In this document: positions 55,754-64,000 of the stretch, piece by piece | How the letters are laid out: every line of letters begins with the position of its first letter | Position numbering within the stretch: position 1 is the stretch's first letter | Assembly: GCA_930367215.1 (NCBI GenBank) | Contig: OV884058.1 | Location: forward strand, 174,388,478-174,452,477 | Source of the DNA: Pollenia angustigena | Taxonomy: Eukaryota; Arthropoda; Insecta; Diptera; Polleniidae | Reading direction: 5' to 3' | DNA length: 64,000 bases | Notes under the pieces: generated by a model | The model's input: the letters and a program-made list of their open reading frames with translations, nothing else | Databases searched by the model: none | Told to the model about the DNA's origin: nothing | Position numbers and translations under genes: made by a program

Positions 55754-56421
55754 CCGCCACCTTAGCATAAAAAATAATAAGCAAACAAATTTAATTACAT
55801 TTTGTAGGTACAATTAACTAAGTTTACAAAAACCTGGCGAAAAAAATTTCAAAAACTAACTTAGCAAAGAAACAGTCGCCACCTATCAGGAACTTTTGTC
55901 ATAATCCTTTGAAATACTATACATACATTCATGCTTGTCACATAAATCAATTCCATCAAATCAAAAAAGAATTCGTTTTATGTAAAGCATAAAAATTAGC
56001 CCAAAAAACAAAATATGGTTTATTTGAAAGCAAAATATTCAACAATTTAATATTTGCATTAAAAGTTATGTTATGAGGTTAAGATTCATCTAAAGTTATT
56101 TGTGCTGGATATTATCTAGATGGACCAAATATATGAGATATTTTGTCTTAAAGGGATTGAAGAAAAGGTCGCTTTATTGTAAATTATATTAATATTTAAA
56201 AGTATAAAATTGCTTGATTATTATAGGGATTGATATTTAAATAGAAACTGTATGCCTAAATCTGAACCTATTGAACCATATTTACTTTGTAGTAAAAAAT
56301 ATAAAATATGTGAGCAACAAAATACAGCAATAGCTAAAATATGTAAATTATTCACAAACAAATCGATACCAAAATTCATAAAAAGCTCTAAAACGGATAA
56401 ATATATATATATACATATGTA
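55754..56421. other. AT-rich spacer, possible P-like terminus
   Basis: Near 55,746-55,785 the minus strand reads TATGCTAAGGTGGCGGGTAA, which loosely resembles the AACATAAGGTGG core of P-element terminal repeats and would fit the outer end of the P-like element at 52,051. The rest is featureless. Confidence 0.25.
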
Positions 56422-56918
56422 AGTTAAGTTTGTCCTTAATTAATAATTTAAAAAAAAACAAACTTTCTTTTTATTCGGTCAGCGTGACCGCGCTTTATTA
56501 AAATAAAAATCAAACTTAAAACTAAAATTTACAATCAATATTTATATTTTGTATTTTTGTTTATTCTAGCAAATTTCGCCGGTGGCGTGATTATCAATTC
56601 TGCATAATTTGTTTCTTAAGAAATTTAAAATGATTTTTTTCAATAAGTCGTTGCACTTATTTCTAAAGAAATTTAAAATGATTTTTAACAAAATGCCAAT
56701 GTAGGCGTCTTTGTATTTTTTGTAATTTTATTTCAAAGAATAATGTTAATTGAGTTTACTTTAATTTTGATAAATGTTTACGTTAACTAATTTCATTTTA
56801 AAGAATAATGTTAACTGATTTTACTTTAATTTTGATAAATGCTTACGTTAACTAATTTTATTTTAAAGAATAATGTTAATTGAGTTTACTTTAATTTTGA
56901 TAAATGTTTACGTTAACT
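56422..56918 (-). repeat. Errantivirus 3' LTR
   Basis: In the sense direction the LTR starts AGTTAACG directly after the polypurine tract and ends in ...CTTAACT at 56,422. The short inverted ends AGTTAA/TTAACT fit the errantivirus pattern. Length is about 497 bp. Its first third is a 65-bp tandem repeat, so the exact 5' boundary could be any of the repeated TTAACG words. Confidence 0.7.
56740..56917 (-). repeat. 65-bp tandem repeat at the start of the LTR
   Basis: The word TTAATTTTGATAAATG recurs at 56,761, 56,826 and 56,891 (period 65 bp), with nearly identical text between. Each unit also contains GTTAACG-like sequence similar to the LTR terminus. Confidence 0.85.
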
Positions 56919-56930
56919 CCTCCCCTCTTA
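56919..56930 (-). promoter_or_regulatory. Polypurine tract for plus-strand DNA priming
   Basis: AAGAGGGGAGG on the minus strand immediately precedes the LTR, as required for plus-strand synthesis in LTR retroelements. Confidence 0.75.
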
Positions 56931-56950
56931 AGTCGATTGTCCTCGATCGA

Positions 56951-58510
56951 TTATTTATTGAATTGGGGAGTTGCGATTTGCAGAAATGGTCCATCTTTTA
57001 TATTTGGGATATAGCTCGTGGCTATTTGCGGATTTGACGATATGTACCATTTCTGCTTTATCTTGTGAATTATTACAAATGTTATAAACAAAAGTATTAT
57101 AATTGCCACGTCTGTGCTTAAACTAATTACATGTGTATTTTTGTTTTTGCTTGCTAATATTTTAATGTTATCCTCATGCTGCAGCTGTTTAATATATAGA
57201 TTTTCAAGTTTTAAATTAAGTTTTGTGTTATTATTATTATCTGTAATTTTTGTAATCATGTTAGGTAAAACAAATGTATCATATATCCTGAAGTTAACAT
57301 TAACATAAGTTTTATTAAGTGCATTAATTTTACAGTTTTCGAATCTGATAAGAAACGTTCCTTTCTGCTTTATTTTTAATTTACTGCAGTCATGAGTGAT
57401 AATTCCTTCGAAATTCTTAAATATAATTAATCCTTGAGTTATTTCTGTAATTACAGTTTTTTCTGAATTTTCAAGTTCACATTGGGCTTCCTTAAAATCT
57501 AAAATATTTGATAGGCATTTATTATTTAATGCAATTAAATTTTTTTCCAAATTATCTTTAATGTTTATATTATAAATGTTGTTATTGCTATCAGCTAATA
57601 TTTCTGTTTCATTTAATACAATTGATTTATTTTGAATATTTGGAAGTGGCTCGAATTTTATTTTTGACAAAATATTAAAAGAAAATTGGGGTATGAGTAA
57701 TGTTAAAATGATATTGTTATTTTGAAAAAGTACCAAAATTTTTATGTTCCTATAACTGTCGAAGTCTGCGATTACATCTAGTTCCTTTTGTGTCAGAATA
57801 TCAGCGGGGATAACGCCTAGCTTACATGAAAAAATTATTTGTCCAACATCCTCGACGTGATTGTTCAGAAGTAGTATGTCATTGTTAATCCTATATATGT
57901 GCTGAATGAATTGGACTTCATCCTCGAGTGTTTTGATTCTATTTTGTGTTTCATATTGAAACTTATTAATGTAACTGCTAATGAGGGCTTGTTGCTTATT
58001 TATATGCGTTGTGATGTTATTAATCTGATCGCTCATTAGATTGCTTACAAGAGTTAAGTTGTTAATTGTTCTGTCAGTAGCCCGTTCGTTGTCATGTATT
58101 TTTGAAATGGTTTCGCGTAGTTCCTGTTCGTCTTCGCTGTCCATGGATCCTGCAATTATTTTTAAGCCTTTACCTACGATATTAAAAAGTCCCCTTCTGG
58201 ATTTGGAGTTTATGTGAAGGTTATCAATTCGTGCACTGAGCAATATATAATTTTTATTAATTGTATTGATAAGTTGTTTGTCTTCAAAAGTGGTAGCGTT
58301 TAAAGTTCCTATGTTTTTGGAGATTAAAAGCATCGTCTCCTCGTATGCAGTTAGGTTTATGAAATGTAGAACTTTATTATAATAGCTAATCGTCTTCTGC
58401 TCGCCTGTCTTAATAGGTATATACCCATTATTATTGGTTAAGTCCTGTACATCTAGTTGTTGTGCGTTCGTCGCTAGTATCCATATAAGGAATGGTAGTA
58501 GGAGTTTCAT
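56951..58510 (-). CDS. env: Errantivirus envelope protein
   Basis: The open frame has 519 codons. It has a hydrophobic signal peptide (residues 1-16), a dibasic cleavage motif (SKSRR near 102-106) followed by a Gly-rich hydrophobic stretch that fits a fusion peptide, long heptad-type helices (about 130-210), several N-glycosylation sites, a transmembrane segment near 465-481 and a short cytoplasmic tail. This is the layout of the errantivirus env family related to baculovirus F proteins. It starts 54 bp after the pol stop and in relatives is made from a spliced mRNA. No stop or shift is present. Whether the protein is functional cannot be judged here. Confidence 0.88.
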   Translation of the reverse strand: MKLLLPFLIWILATNAQQLDVQDLTNNNGYIPIKTGEQKTISYYNKVLHFINLTAYEETMLLISKNIGTLNATTFEDKQLINTINKNYILLSARIDNLHINSKSRRGLFNIVGKGLKIIAGSMDSEDEQELRETISKIHDNERATDRTINNLTLVSNLMSDQINNITTHINKQQALISSYINKFQYETQNRIKTLEDEVQFIQHIYRINNDILLLNNHVEDVGQIIFSCKLGVIPADILTQKELDVIADFDSYRNIKILVLFQNNNIILTLLIPQFSFNILSKIKFEPLPNIQNKSIVLNETEILADSNNNIYNINIKDNLEKNLIALNNKCLSNILDFKEAQCELENSEKTVITEITQGLIIFKNFEGIITHDCSKLKIKQKGTFLIRFENCKINALNKTYVNVNFRIYDTFVLPNMITKITDNNNNTKLNLKLENLYIKQLQHEDNIKILASKNKNTHVISLSTDVAIIILLFITFVIIHKIKQKWYISSNPQIATSYIPNIKDGPFLQIATPQFNK

Positions 58511-58564
58511 ATTGTTCTATAAAAAAAGGTAAGTGTATTGTTATGAAGTTCGTATCAAAAAGGT

Positions 58565-61500
58565 TTAAGATTGCTTAATATTATTTTTATGCACGATTTT
58601 TCCTGAGCTGGTTTTGACTGTGGAATTAAAGTTCTGTGCAACCGTCTCTTTTTTATATTTAGCTGATAACTTATTTCCTAATCTTTTATTAATCCTGACA
58701 AAAATTTCTTCACCCGTTAAGTATTTTTTCGGAGGTACCCTGTTTGCATTATGATAGGCGAGGTCGTTTTTTTGTTTCTCTAAAAGTCTTACGGTGGTTT
58801 CTTCCCTGTCTTTCGCTAGTAATTCGGGATCGGTACTGACCCGTCTCCCAAAAAATGCTTCTAAAGGTTTTTTCCCTGTAACAGTATGTATTGATAGATT
58901 GTACTCTTTAACGGATCTTTCAAGTAATTCCTGGAATGACCGGTGTATTTTTTCTGTCTGTAAGCAGCGCATTATTTCCTGTAACGTCGAGTGGAATCGC
59001 TCCACTTGGCCGTTAGAACTACTTGTGTAAGGGGCGGTTCGAAAGATTTTTATACCGAATTCATTTTCTATCATAAAATTTATAGACTCCGAATTAAATG
59101 ACTTTTCGTTGTCCATCACAAGGCTTTCTGGAAAGAATGTAAAAAGAATATCCCTTAAGGGTTGCCTTATATCTTCGGTCGCTTTGGATTGTATGGTTTT
59201 CGCCGTAGCGTACTTGGAAAATTTGTCGATTGCCGTTAGCACTAACTCCTTCCCAACTATGAGTATGTCTATATGAACTATTTGCCCTGGATACTGTGGA
59301 ATGGGCGTTGGTTGTATCTGGGGTTTTGGTGGATGACGGTCGTACTTGTTCTCTTTACATATGACACACTTTTTAATGACGTTTTTAATTTTCCTTGACA
59401 TTGCGGGAAAATAACATTCCTCTAGGATTTGCAATTTATTTTCCCTTGCATTCCTGTGAGCACGTTTATGAATTTTTAGGATGATTTCTTCCTGTTCTTG
59501 GTCGTTCTTAATATCCCTAACTTGTTTATTAGAAAATCTTATTTTGTAATTCTGGAAATGGTCTGAAAATATTTCTTGTATTATTCCTATGGTTGATTCA
59601 GATGCTTTTATGCAATTAATGATTGATGGATAAAGGAATTTTTTCAAAATTTGTACCAAATTTTCTGCGTTAAAGTAGGGTTGAGAAATCGTATGTCTGT
59701 GGTAACTAGGGAACACAATTTCGAATTTGTAATTAGGTGTCTGAGCGTTCTCGAGGAAGATCTGGTTTTTAAATGCATTTATGGGTGCATCGACGTGATA
59801 TATTAAATTATGAGACGAACTCTCGGCGCTATTTGTTGCTATAGATAGTGTATGGGTATTAGTTTCGCGTGGTATTCTTGAAAGGGCATCCGCAGCGAGG
59901 TTTGCTTTCCCTGGCTTATATAGAAGCTCGTAGTTATACTCCTCTAGGATGGCCTTCCACCTTTTCATCTTGCTGTTATTATTTTTGTTGCTTAATGCAT
60001 AGATGAGAGGTTGGTGATCCGTGTATATCTTAACATTTGCTGGTCCGTATAAGTAATTACGGAATGAATTTAGTGCCCATATTATGGCAAGGAATTCTTT
60101 TTCATTAGCGGCATAATGTTCCTCTGCCTTGTTTAGGGTTCTGGAGATGAAGGATATCGGTTTGTTGTTCTGTGAAAGAACTGCGCCTAAAGCATACTTT
60201 GATGCATCAGTTGTTAGTTCCATGTCTTTGGTGAAATCAGGGTGTGCTAGTAGTATGTCTTCGGATACCAAGGAGTTTTTTATTTTGTTGAATGCTTCTT
60301 TGGCTTCCGAACCAAGATTTATTGGGATGAGGGAAGATTTTTTCTTTGAAATTCTACCTTCCTCCCCTCTTAGGAGCGATGTTAGGGGCTTGGCTAATTT
60401 TGCGTAGTCCTTCACGAATCTTCGGTAGTATCCGGATAAGCCTAGGAATGACCTGAGTGCCTTAAGTGTTTTGGGTTCTGGGAATTTAGCTATTGCTTCT
60501 ACTTTGGTTGGATTTGTTCTTATCCCTTCTGCGGATATAATGTACCCTAAGAATTCGACTTCTTGATGCAGGAATTTGCATTTATCTAATTGCACTTTAA
60601 GGTTTGCGTCTTCTAGAGTTTTAAAAATTTTACTAATATTTTCCAAGTGCTGGTCTTCTGTTTTGCTAAATATAATGATGTCATCGATACATACGTAACA
60701 TCTTTTCCCAATATGATCTAGAAGAATGTCGTCAAGCGCTCGCTGGAAGATCGACGGGGCGTTCTTCAGACCAAAGGGCAATCTGGTAAATTCATATTTA
60801 CCATTACACACGGAAAAAGCGGTTTTTTCGTAATCTGCTGGTTTCAGAGGAATTTGGTGGAACCCGCTCTTAAGATCAATTACAGTGAAGAAATTATTTT
60901 CGCGTAGTTGCGAAGTGACGACATTAATTTCCGGTATCGGATAACGGTCAGAAATCGTCACCGAATTTAGTTTTCGGTAGTCGATAACCATTCTATATTG
61001 TTTGTTTCCTGCTGAATCAGGTTTTTTGCTAACAATCCATACTGGAGAGTTATATGGGGAACGCGATGGTTTAATAATTCCGTCTTCCAGAAGCTTATCA
61101 ATTTGTTTTTCAATTTCGGATTTTAACGCAACAGGGTATGGGTAGAATCTAGTATAAATAGGTGAGTCGGATTTCGTACGAATCTCTCCTATTACTTTAG
61201 TTGTGTAAGTCAGTCTTTCATCGGGCTCTGAAAATAGTTTCGCGTGTTTAGCCACAATCATACCTAATTTTTCTTTTTGTGTTACAGTCAGGTGATTATC
61301 TTGTATTTCGACTGAGTTCAAAGGAGCGTGGGATTCAAGTTGCTTCAATTGTATTTTTGTACCATTTTTTATTTGCAGAAAATTTTTACTTACGTGAATA
61401 ACTGCATCGAGCTGTCTAAGCGTTTCATTTCCCAATATACCATTGAATGATTTTAAAGTTGGCATTAGGTAAAATTTTATTTTTTCCTTAATATTGAACA

Positions 61501-61698
61501 AGTTAGCGAAGGTATGTTCTTTAATTTCAACATCACCTGCTACCGATTTTGCATAAAAAACGTTCTTATTTGCTAGGGGGTGTTTGACATACCGTGGTTG
61601 AATATAATTTTTAGTTGACCCGGTATCGATCAAGATTTTGAGCTTTTCGTTGCTCCTCGTTGTAAATTCTATGTAGGGCAACGAGGAGCTTAATTTTC
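58565..61698 (-). CDS. pol: Errantivirus Pol polyprotein (protease, RT, RNase H, integrase)
   Basis: The frame is open from the slip site to 58,565 (about 1,040 residues) and has no ATG at its start; translation by -1 frameshift from gag is expected. Counted from the TTG at 61,681: protease LIDTGST near 17-23; reverse transcriptase with LPFGLKNAP near 301-309 and YVCIDDII near 329-336 (the catalytic Asp pair is present, though the box reads CIDD); RNase H around TDASKYALGAVL (491) and NLAADALSR (594); integrase zinc region His 738, His 742, Cys 772, Cys 775, and catalytic Asp 805, Asp 857 and Glu 894 (NGQVERFHS). All key residues are present. Numbers were counted by eye. Confidence 0.92.
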
Positions 61699-63048
61699 TA
61701 AAAAATGGATATCATTAAAGTCTATATATTGATCGCCCACAACCTGGGGATCTTGGGTGGAGTCTAGATAATCGTCTAAGGTTTGTTCTTCTTCCTCATC
61801 CGATTTCTGAAGCTGAGCCTCATACTGCTGATATCCGGCATCAAGGTGGAAATTACGAGCGATTTTCCTTTGAGGTTGGTTGACTGATGGCGGTGGTCTG
61901 TCTCTAGTATAATTAGGACGTGGTCTGTTGATATAATCGATTCTCCTAGTGCGTAAACTTTCATCTACCTCCATTGGCTCTGGGGCAGGTTGTGGTTTGG
62001 GATTTTGTGGTCTAGGGGGTGGTTGTGATTGAAAATCAAAGCGTCTGTCCGATGCCAATCTCTGCTGAGGATTATTAAAATGGAAATTTTCGCGAATCGC
62101 TTGTGGGTTATGAGCAAGCTGAGGGTAGAATGTCATAGGACGTGAGCGAGGAGGAAGTTGTGGATTGCGATTAAACTGATTTGGATTATAGTTACGCGTT
62201 GATTGGTTTTGTAAATTATATCCACTTCTGTTAAAGTTATTACCATGCGCATAATTTGCTCGATATGTTTGATTTTCAAGCTTCAAACATAAGTGGAGTG
62301 CCTGAGGGAGGTCTACTGGCTCTCTCATTCCCAAAAGTTTCGGGAGGTCCCCGTTTAGTCCCCGCACAAATGTGTCGAGGGCTTTATCTCTGTAAGTTTG
62401 CGTTAGCAAGCAAACAGATTCATTTGACGCATTCAAAGTTCCTAGTTTGTTCAATATCAAAGATAAATGTTTATATACTCTTTGGTAGAAATCCTGCACA
62501 GAGGATCTGCCTTGAATAAGTGAGGTCATCTGGTACTCGAGAGTCGCCAGATCTCTTTTATCTGCATAATGCAGGGACAGACATCTTGAAATAGCTGTCC
62601 AATCTAAAGGGGTGTTATATGATTCGAGAGCTATGTCGGCCTCTCCAACAATTTTATTTCTAATAGTGTTTAGTATGCCGTAGTATCTTGGTGTGCCCTT
62701 CGTGCTTTCATAAATTTGTAGAACACGCTCTACACTCTTCTTCCAAGAGTTAAATTCGCCCTGATTCCCAGAAAATTCCCGGAGACTCTTAACAATATCG
62801 GGAATCTTATCAAGATCTCCTAAGTTGTTTCTAAATCGTTCTTCTATTTCTTGGTCCCTAACTATATTTAGTCCTGCGTTAGGATTAAGCGTCTCTTGAA
62901 TTAATTGTGGTCCTTGTCTAGTAAATACTTCTGTTGCAATATTAGAAATTAATGTGCTTAGTTCATCTAAACTTATTTGCGAGTTAGGCAACCGATTGCT
63001 ACCTTGAGGGAGGACAGAAGGTCGTATTAAATTTTCAGGGTTAGACAT
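61690..63048 (-). CDS. gag: Errantivirus Gag
   Basis: The 452-codon frame starts at ATG 63,048 and ends in TAA at 61,690. The N-terminal 250 residues are helical (LRDKALDTFVRGL and DLPQALHLCLKLE recall the capsid region of gypsy-group Gag). The centre is rich in Asn, Gln, Pro and Arg, and the C-terminus is acidic. No CCHC zinc knuckle was found, as in other errantiviruses. It overlaps the pol frame at the slip site. Confidence 0.88.
   Translation of the reverse strand: MSNPENLIRPSVLPQGSNRLPNSQISLDELSTLISNIATEVFTRQGPQLIQETLNPNAGLNIVRDQEIEERFRNNLGDLDKIPDIVKSLREFSGNQGEFNSWKKSVERVLQIYESTKGTPRYYGILNTIRNKIVGEADIALESYNTPLDWTAISRCLSLHYADKRDLATLEYQMTSLIQGRSSVQDFYQRVYKHLSLILNKLGTLNASNESVCLLTQTYRDKALDTFVRGLNGDLPKLLGMREPVDLPQALHLCLKLENQTYRANYAHGNNFNRSGYNLQNQSTRNYNPNQFNRNPQLPPRSRPMTFYPQLAHNPQAIRENFHFNNPQQRLASDRRFDFQSQPPPRPQNPKPQPAPEPMEVDESLRTRRIDYINRPRPNYTRDRPPPSVNQPQRKIARNFHLDAGYQQYEAQLQKSDEEEEQTLDDYLDSTQDPQVVGDQYIDFNDIHFLEN
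61699..61705 (-). promoter_or_regulatory. -1 ribosomal frameshift site UUUUUUA
   Basis: In the gag frame the last codons read CAT TTT TTA GAA AAT TAA, so U UUU UUA sits three codons before the stop. Slipping back one base enters the pol frame (AGA AAA TTA AGC...), which is open through TTG-CCC-TAC to the protease. The heptamer obeys X XXY YYZ. Confidence 0.75.
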
Positions 63049-63660
63049 TATTATTCTTTTAATTATTCAAAAAAAAAAAACCCCTTTTTTTCTTCTAATT
63101 TTTTGTAATATTATAAAAATGTTTTAAAAAATTATTTCCACTTTAAATTGTAATTTATATACATATAATTTTTAATTTAACCTTTTGTAATTGAGTCTAA
63201 GCTTATTTCTAAAAATACCTTGTGTGGATAGATGGCAAGCACGTTATGCTACCTTTTTGCTGCTGCTACTAAGGGGCCGTTTCTATCACGATCTTTATCT
63301 TGCAGTTTCCTTGGTTTCTTCACTCTTTCTTGATAGTTTTCCAGATTTCTTTGCTTCTCCTTTAATGGATGGCTGCTTCCCACTTTTTCACTTTTTAAAG
63401 TTTTTTTTTATGATTTTGTTATATGGGGAAAAAATATTTGGCACAGTTTATGTTATTTTTTCCCTTCTTTCTCAGGCTCTTTTTTTCTCTATTTTTATTT
63501 TTATTTTCTAGTACATGAGTTTTTTTTCTATTAAGACCTTTTAACAGTCTGGTTCTTATTCTTATTAAATTATTATTTAGTTAGTTTTTTTGTCAGGCAA
63601 TCAGTTTAATTGTTGGGGTCTTTTTTCCTTTTTTTTTGTTTATGCTATAGAAACTTTGGA
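63049..63660 (-). other. Errantivirus 5' leader, part next to gag
   Basis: This AT-rich, T-run-rich region between the tandem array and the gag ATG has no supported gene. The open frame at 63,191-63,511 on the opposite strand is low-complexity. Confidence 0.5.
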
Positions 63661-63913
63661 ACCGCACTTCTTGAGGGCTTTTGGTTTGCACTATATTTTT
63701 TGTAACCGCACTTCTTGAGGGCTTTTGGTTTACACTAAAAAAAAATTTTAAACCGCACTTCTTGAGGGCTTTTGGTTTGCACTATAATTTTTTTTAACCG
63801 CACTTCTTGAGGGCTTTTGGTTTGCACTATAATTTTTTTAACCGCACTTCTTGAGGGCTTTTGGTTTGCACTATAATTTTTTTTAACCGCACTTCTTGAG
63901 GGCTTTTGGTTTT
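63661..63913 (-). repeat. Tandem array of 44-47-bp units in the retroviral leader
   Basis: Six copies of ACCGCACTTCTTGAGGGCTT plus TTGGTTTGCACTATAATTTT start at 63,661, 63,705, 63,752, 63,797, 63,841 and 63,886; units differ mainly in T-run length. A degenerate unit (GCTACTTGAGGACTTTTTGC) follows near 63,950. Position and layout resemble leader repeats with insulator or regulatory roles in gypsy, ZAM and Idefix. Confidence 0.9.
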
Positions 63914-64000
63914 TTATTTCTTCGCGGGTTTTACGGTAACTACGCGCTGTGCTACTTGAGGACTTTTTGCGGTAAGTTCCGTTGATCCTTTTTATAAAAA

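Larger units (their letters stand above)
56422..64000 (-). mobile_element. Errantivirus (Ty3/gypsy LTR retrotransposon with env), cut by window end
   Basis: From right to left: leader, gag, pol, env, polypurine tract and 3' LTR, all on the minus strand with three uninterrupted reading frames. The order and the retroviral-type env place it among insect errantiviruses (gypsy, 17.6, 297, Tom, ZAM group). The primer-binding site and 5' LTR lie beyond base 64,000. The lack of stops or shifts implies a recent insertion. TATA-like alternating TA sequence lies left of the LTR, matching the target preference of this group. Confidence 0.9.

Noticed and set aside
58794..60407. Plus-strand frames inside pol
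   Set aside because: Antisense shadows of the retroviral pol gene.
1..64000. CRISPR arrays, bacterial operons and riboswitches
   Set aside because: No regularly spaced short repeats with unique spacers; splice sites and transposon types show this is animal DNA. Tandem arrays found have no spacers.

Overview
The window looks like AT-rich euchromatic or pericentric DNA of a higher (cyclorrhaphan, possibly calyptrate) fly. The reasons are an insect errantivirus, remnants recognisable as fly ncd and Xpc/mus210, a P-element relative, and many hAT, Tc1/mariner and Harbinger-type elements. The species cannot be named from the sequence.

Only one ordinary host gene is convincing: a Def8-type C1/zinc-ribbon gene on the minus strand, 26,358-37,423. 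Three coding exons join in frame across two introns (2.3 kb and 7.3 kb) to give 487 codons. The large second intron is filled with transposons: a hAT element with a perfect 8-bp target duplication, a LINE split by a second hAT element, and nested miniature elements.

1-26 kb has no host gene. It is a mosaic of inverted-repeat elements, many with both ends and target duplications visible. Highlights are a TIR element carrying a tiny two-exon gene (5.0-6.1 kb), a long foldback (7.2-8.0 kb), hAT-like elements (8.3-9.7 and 12.0-13.0 kb), a tRNA-derived SINE-like head (10.66 kb), and a nest at 14.4-19.8 kb: repeat > mariner > TA-duplicating element > foldback and hAT.

37.6-47.5 kb continues with miniature elements, a LINE fragment with a YADD motif, a broken transposon protein with a CACTA-like motif, the 3' half of a Tc1-like transposase and a pogo/Tigger-like MITE. 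At 47.2-50.8 kb a C-rich, LTR-leader-like stretch precedes three broken coding remnants on the plus strand: ncd coiled coil without the motor, the DNA-binding end of Xpc, and a Ser/Thr-rich zinc-finger protein. At 52.0-54.9 kb lies an internally deleted P-like transposase cut by a hAT insertion whose removal exactly rejoins the frame.

From 56.4 kb to the window end is a young, minus-strand Ty3/gypsy errantivirus with open gag, pol and env, a -1 slippery heptamer at the gag-pol junction, a 3' LTR with a 65-bp tandem repeat, and a 5' leader with a 44-47-bp tandem array. Its 5' LTR lies outside the window. All identifications are by eye from motifs; no database search was run.
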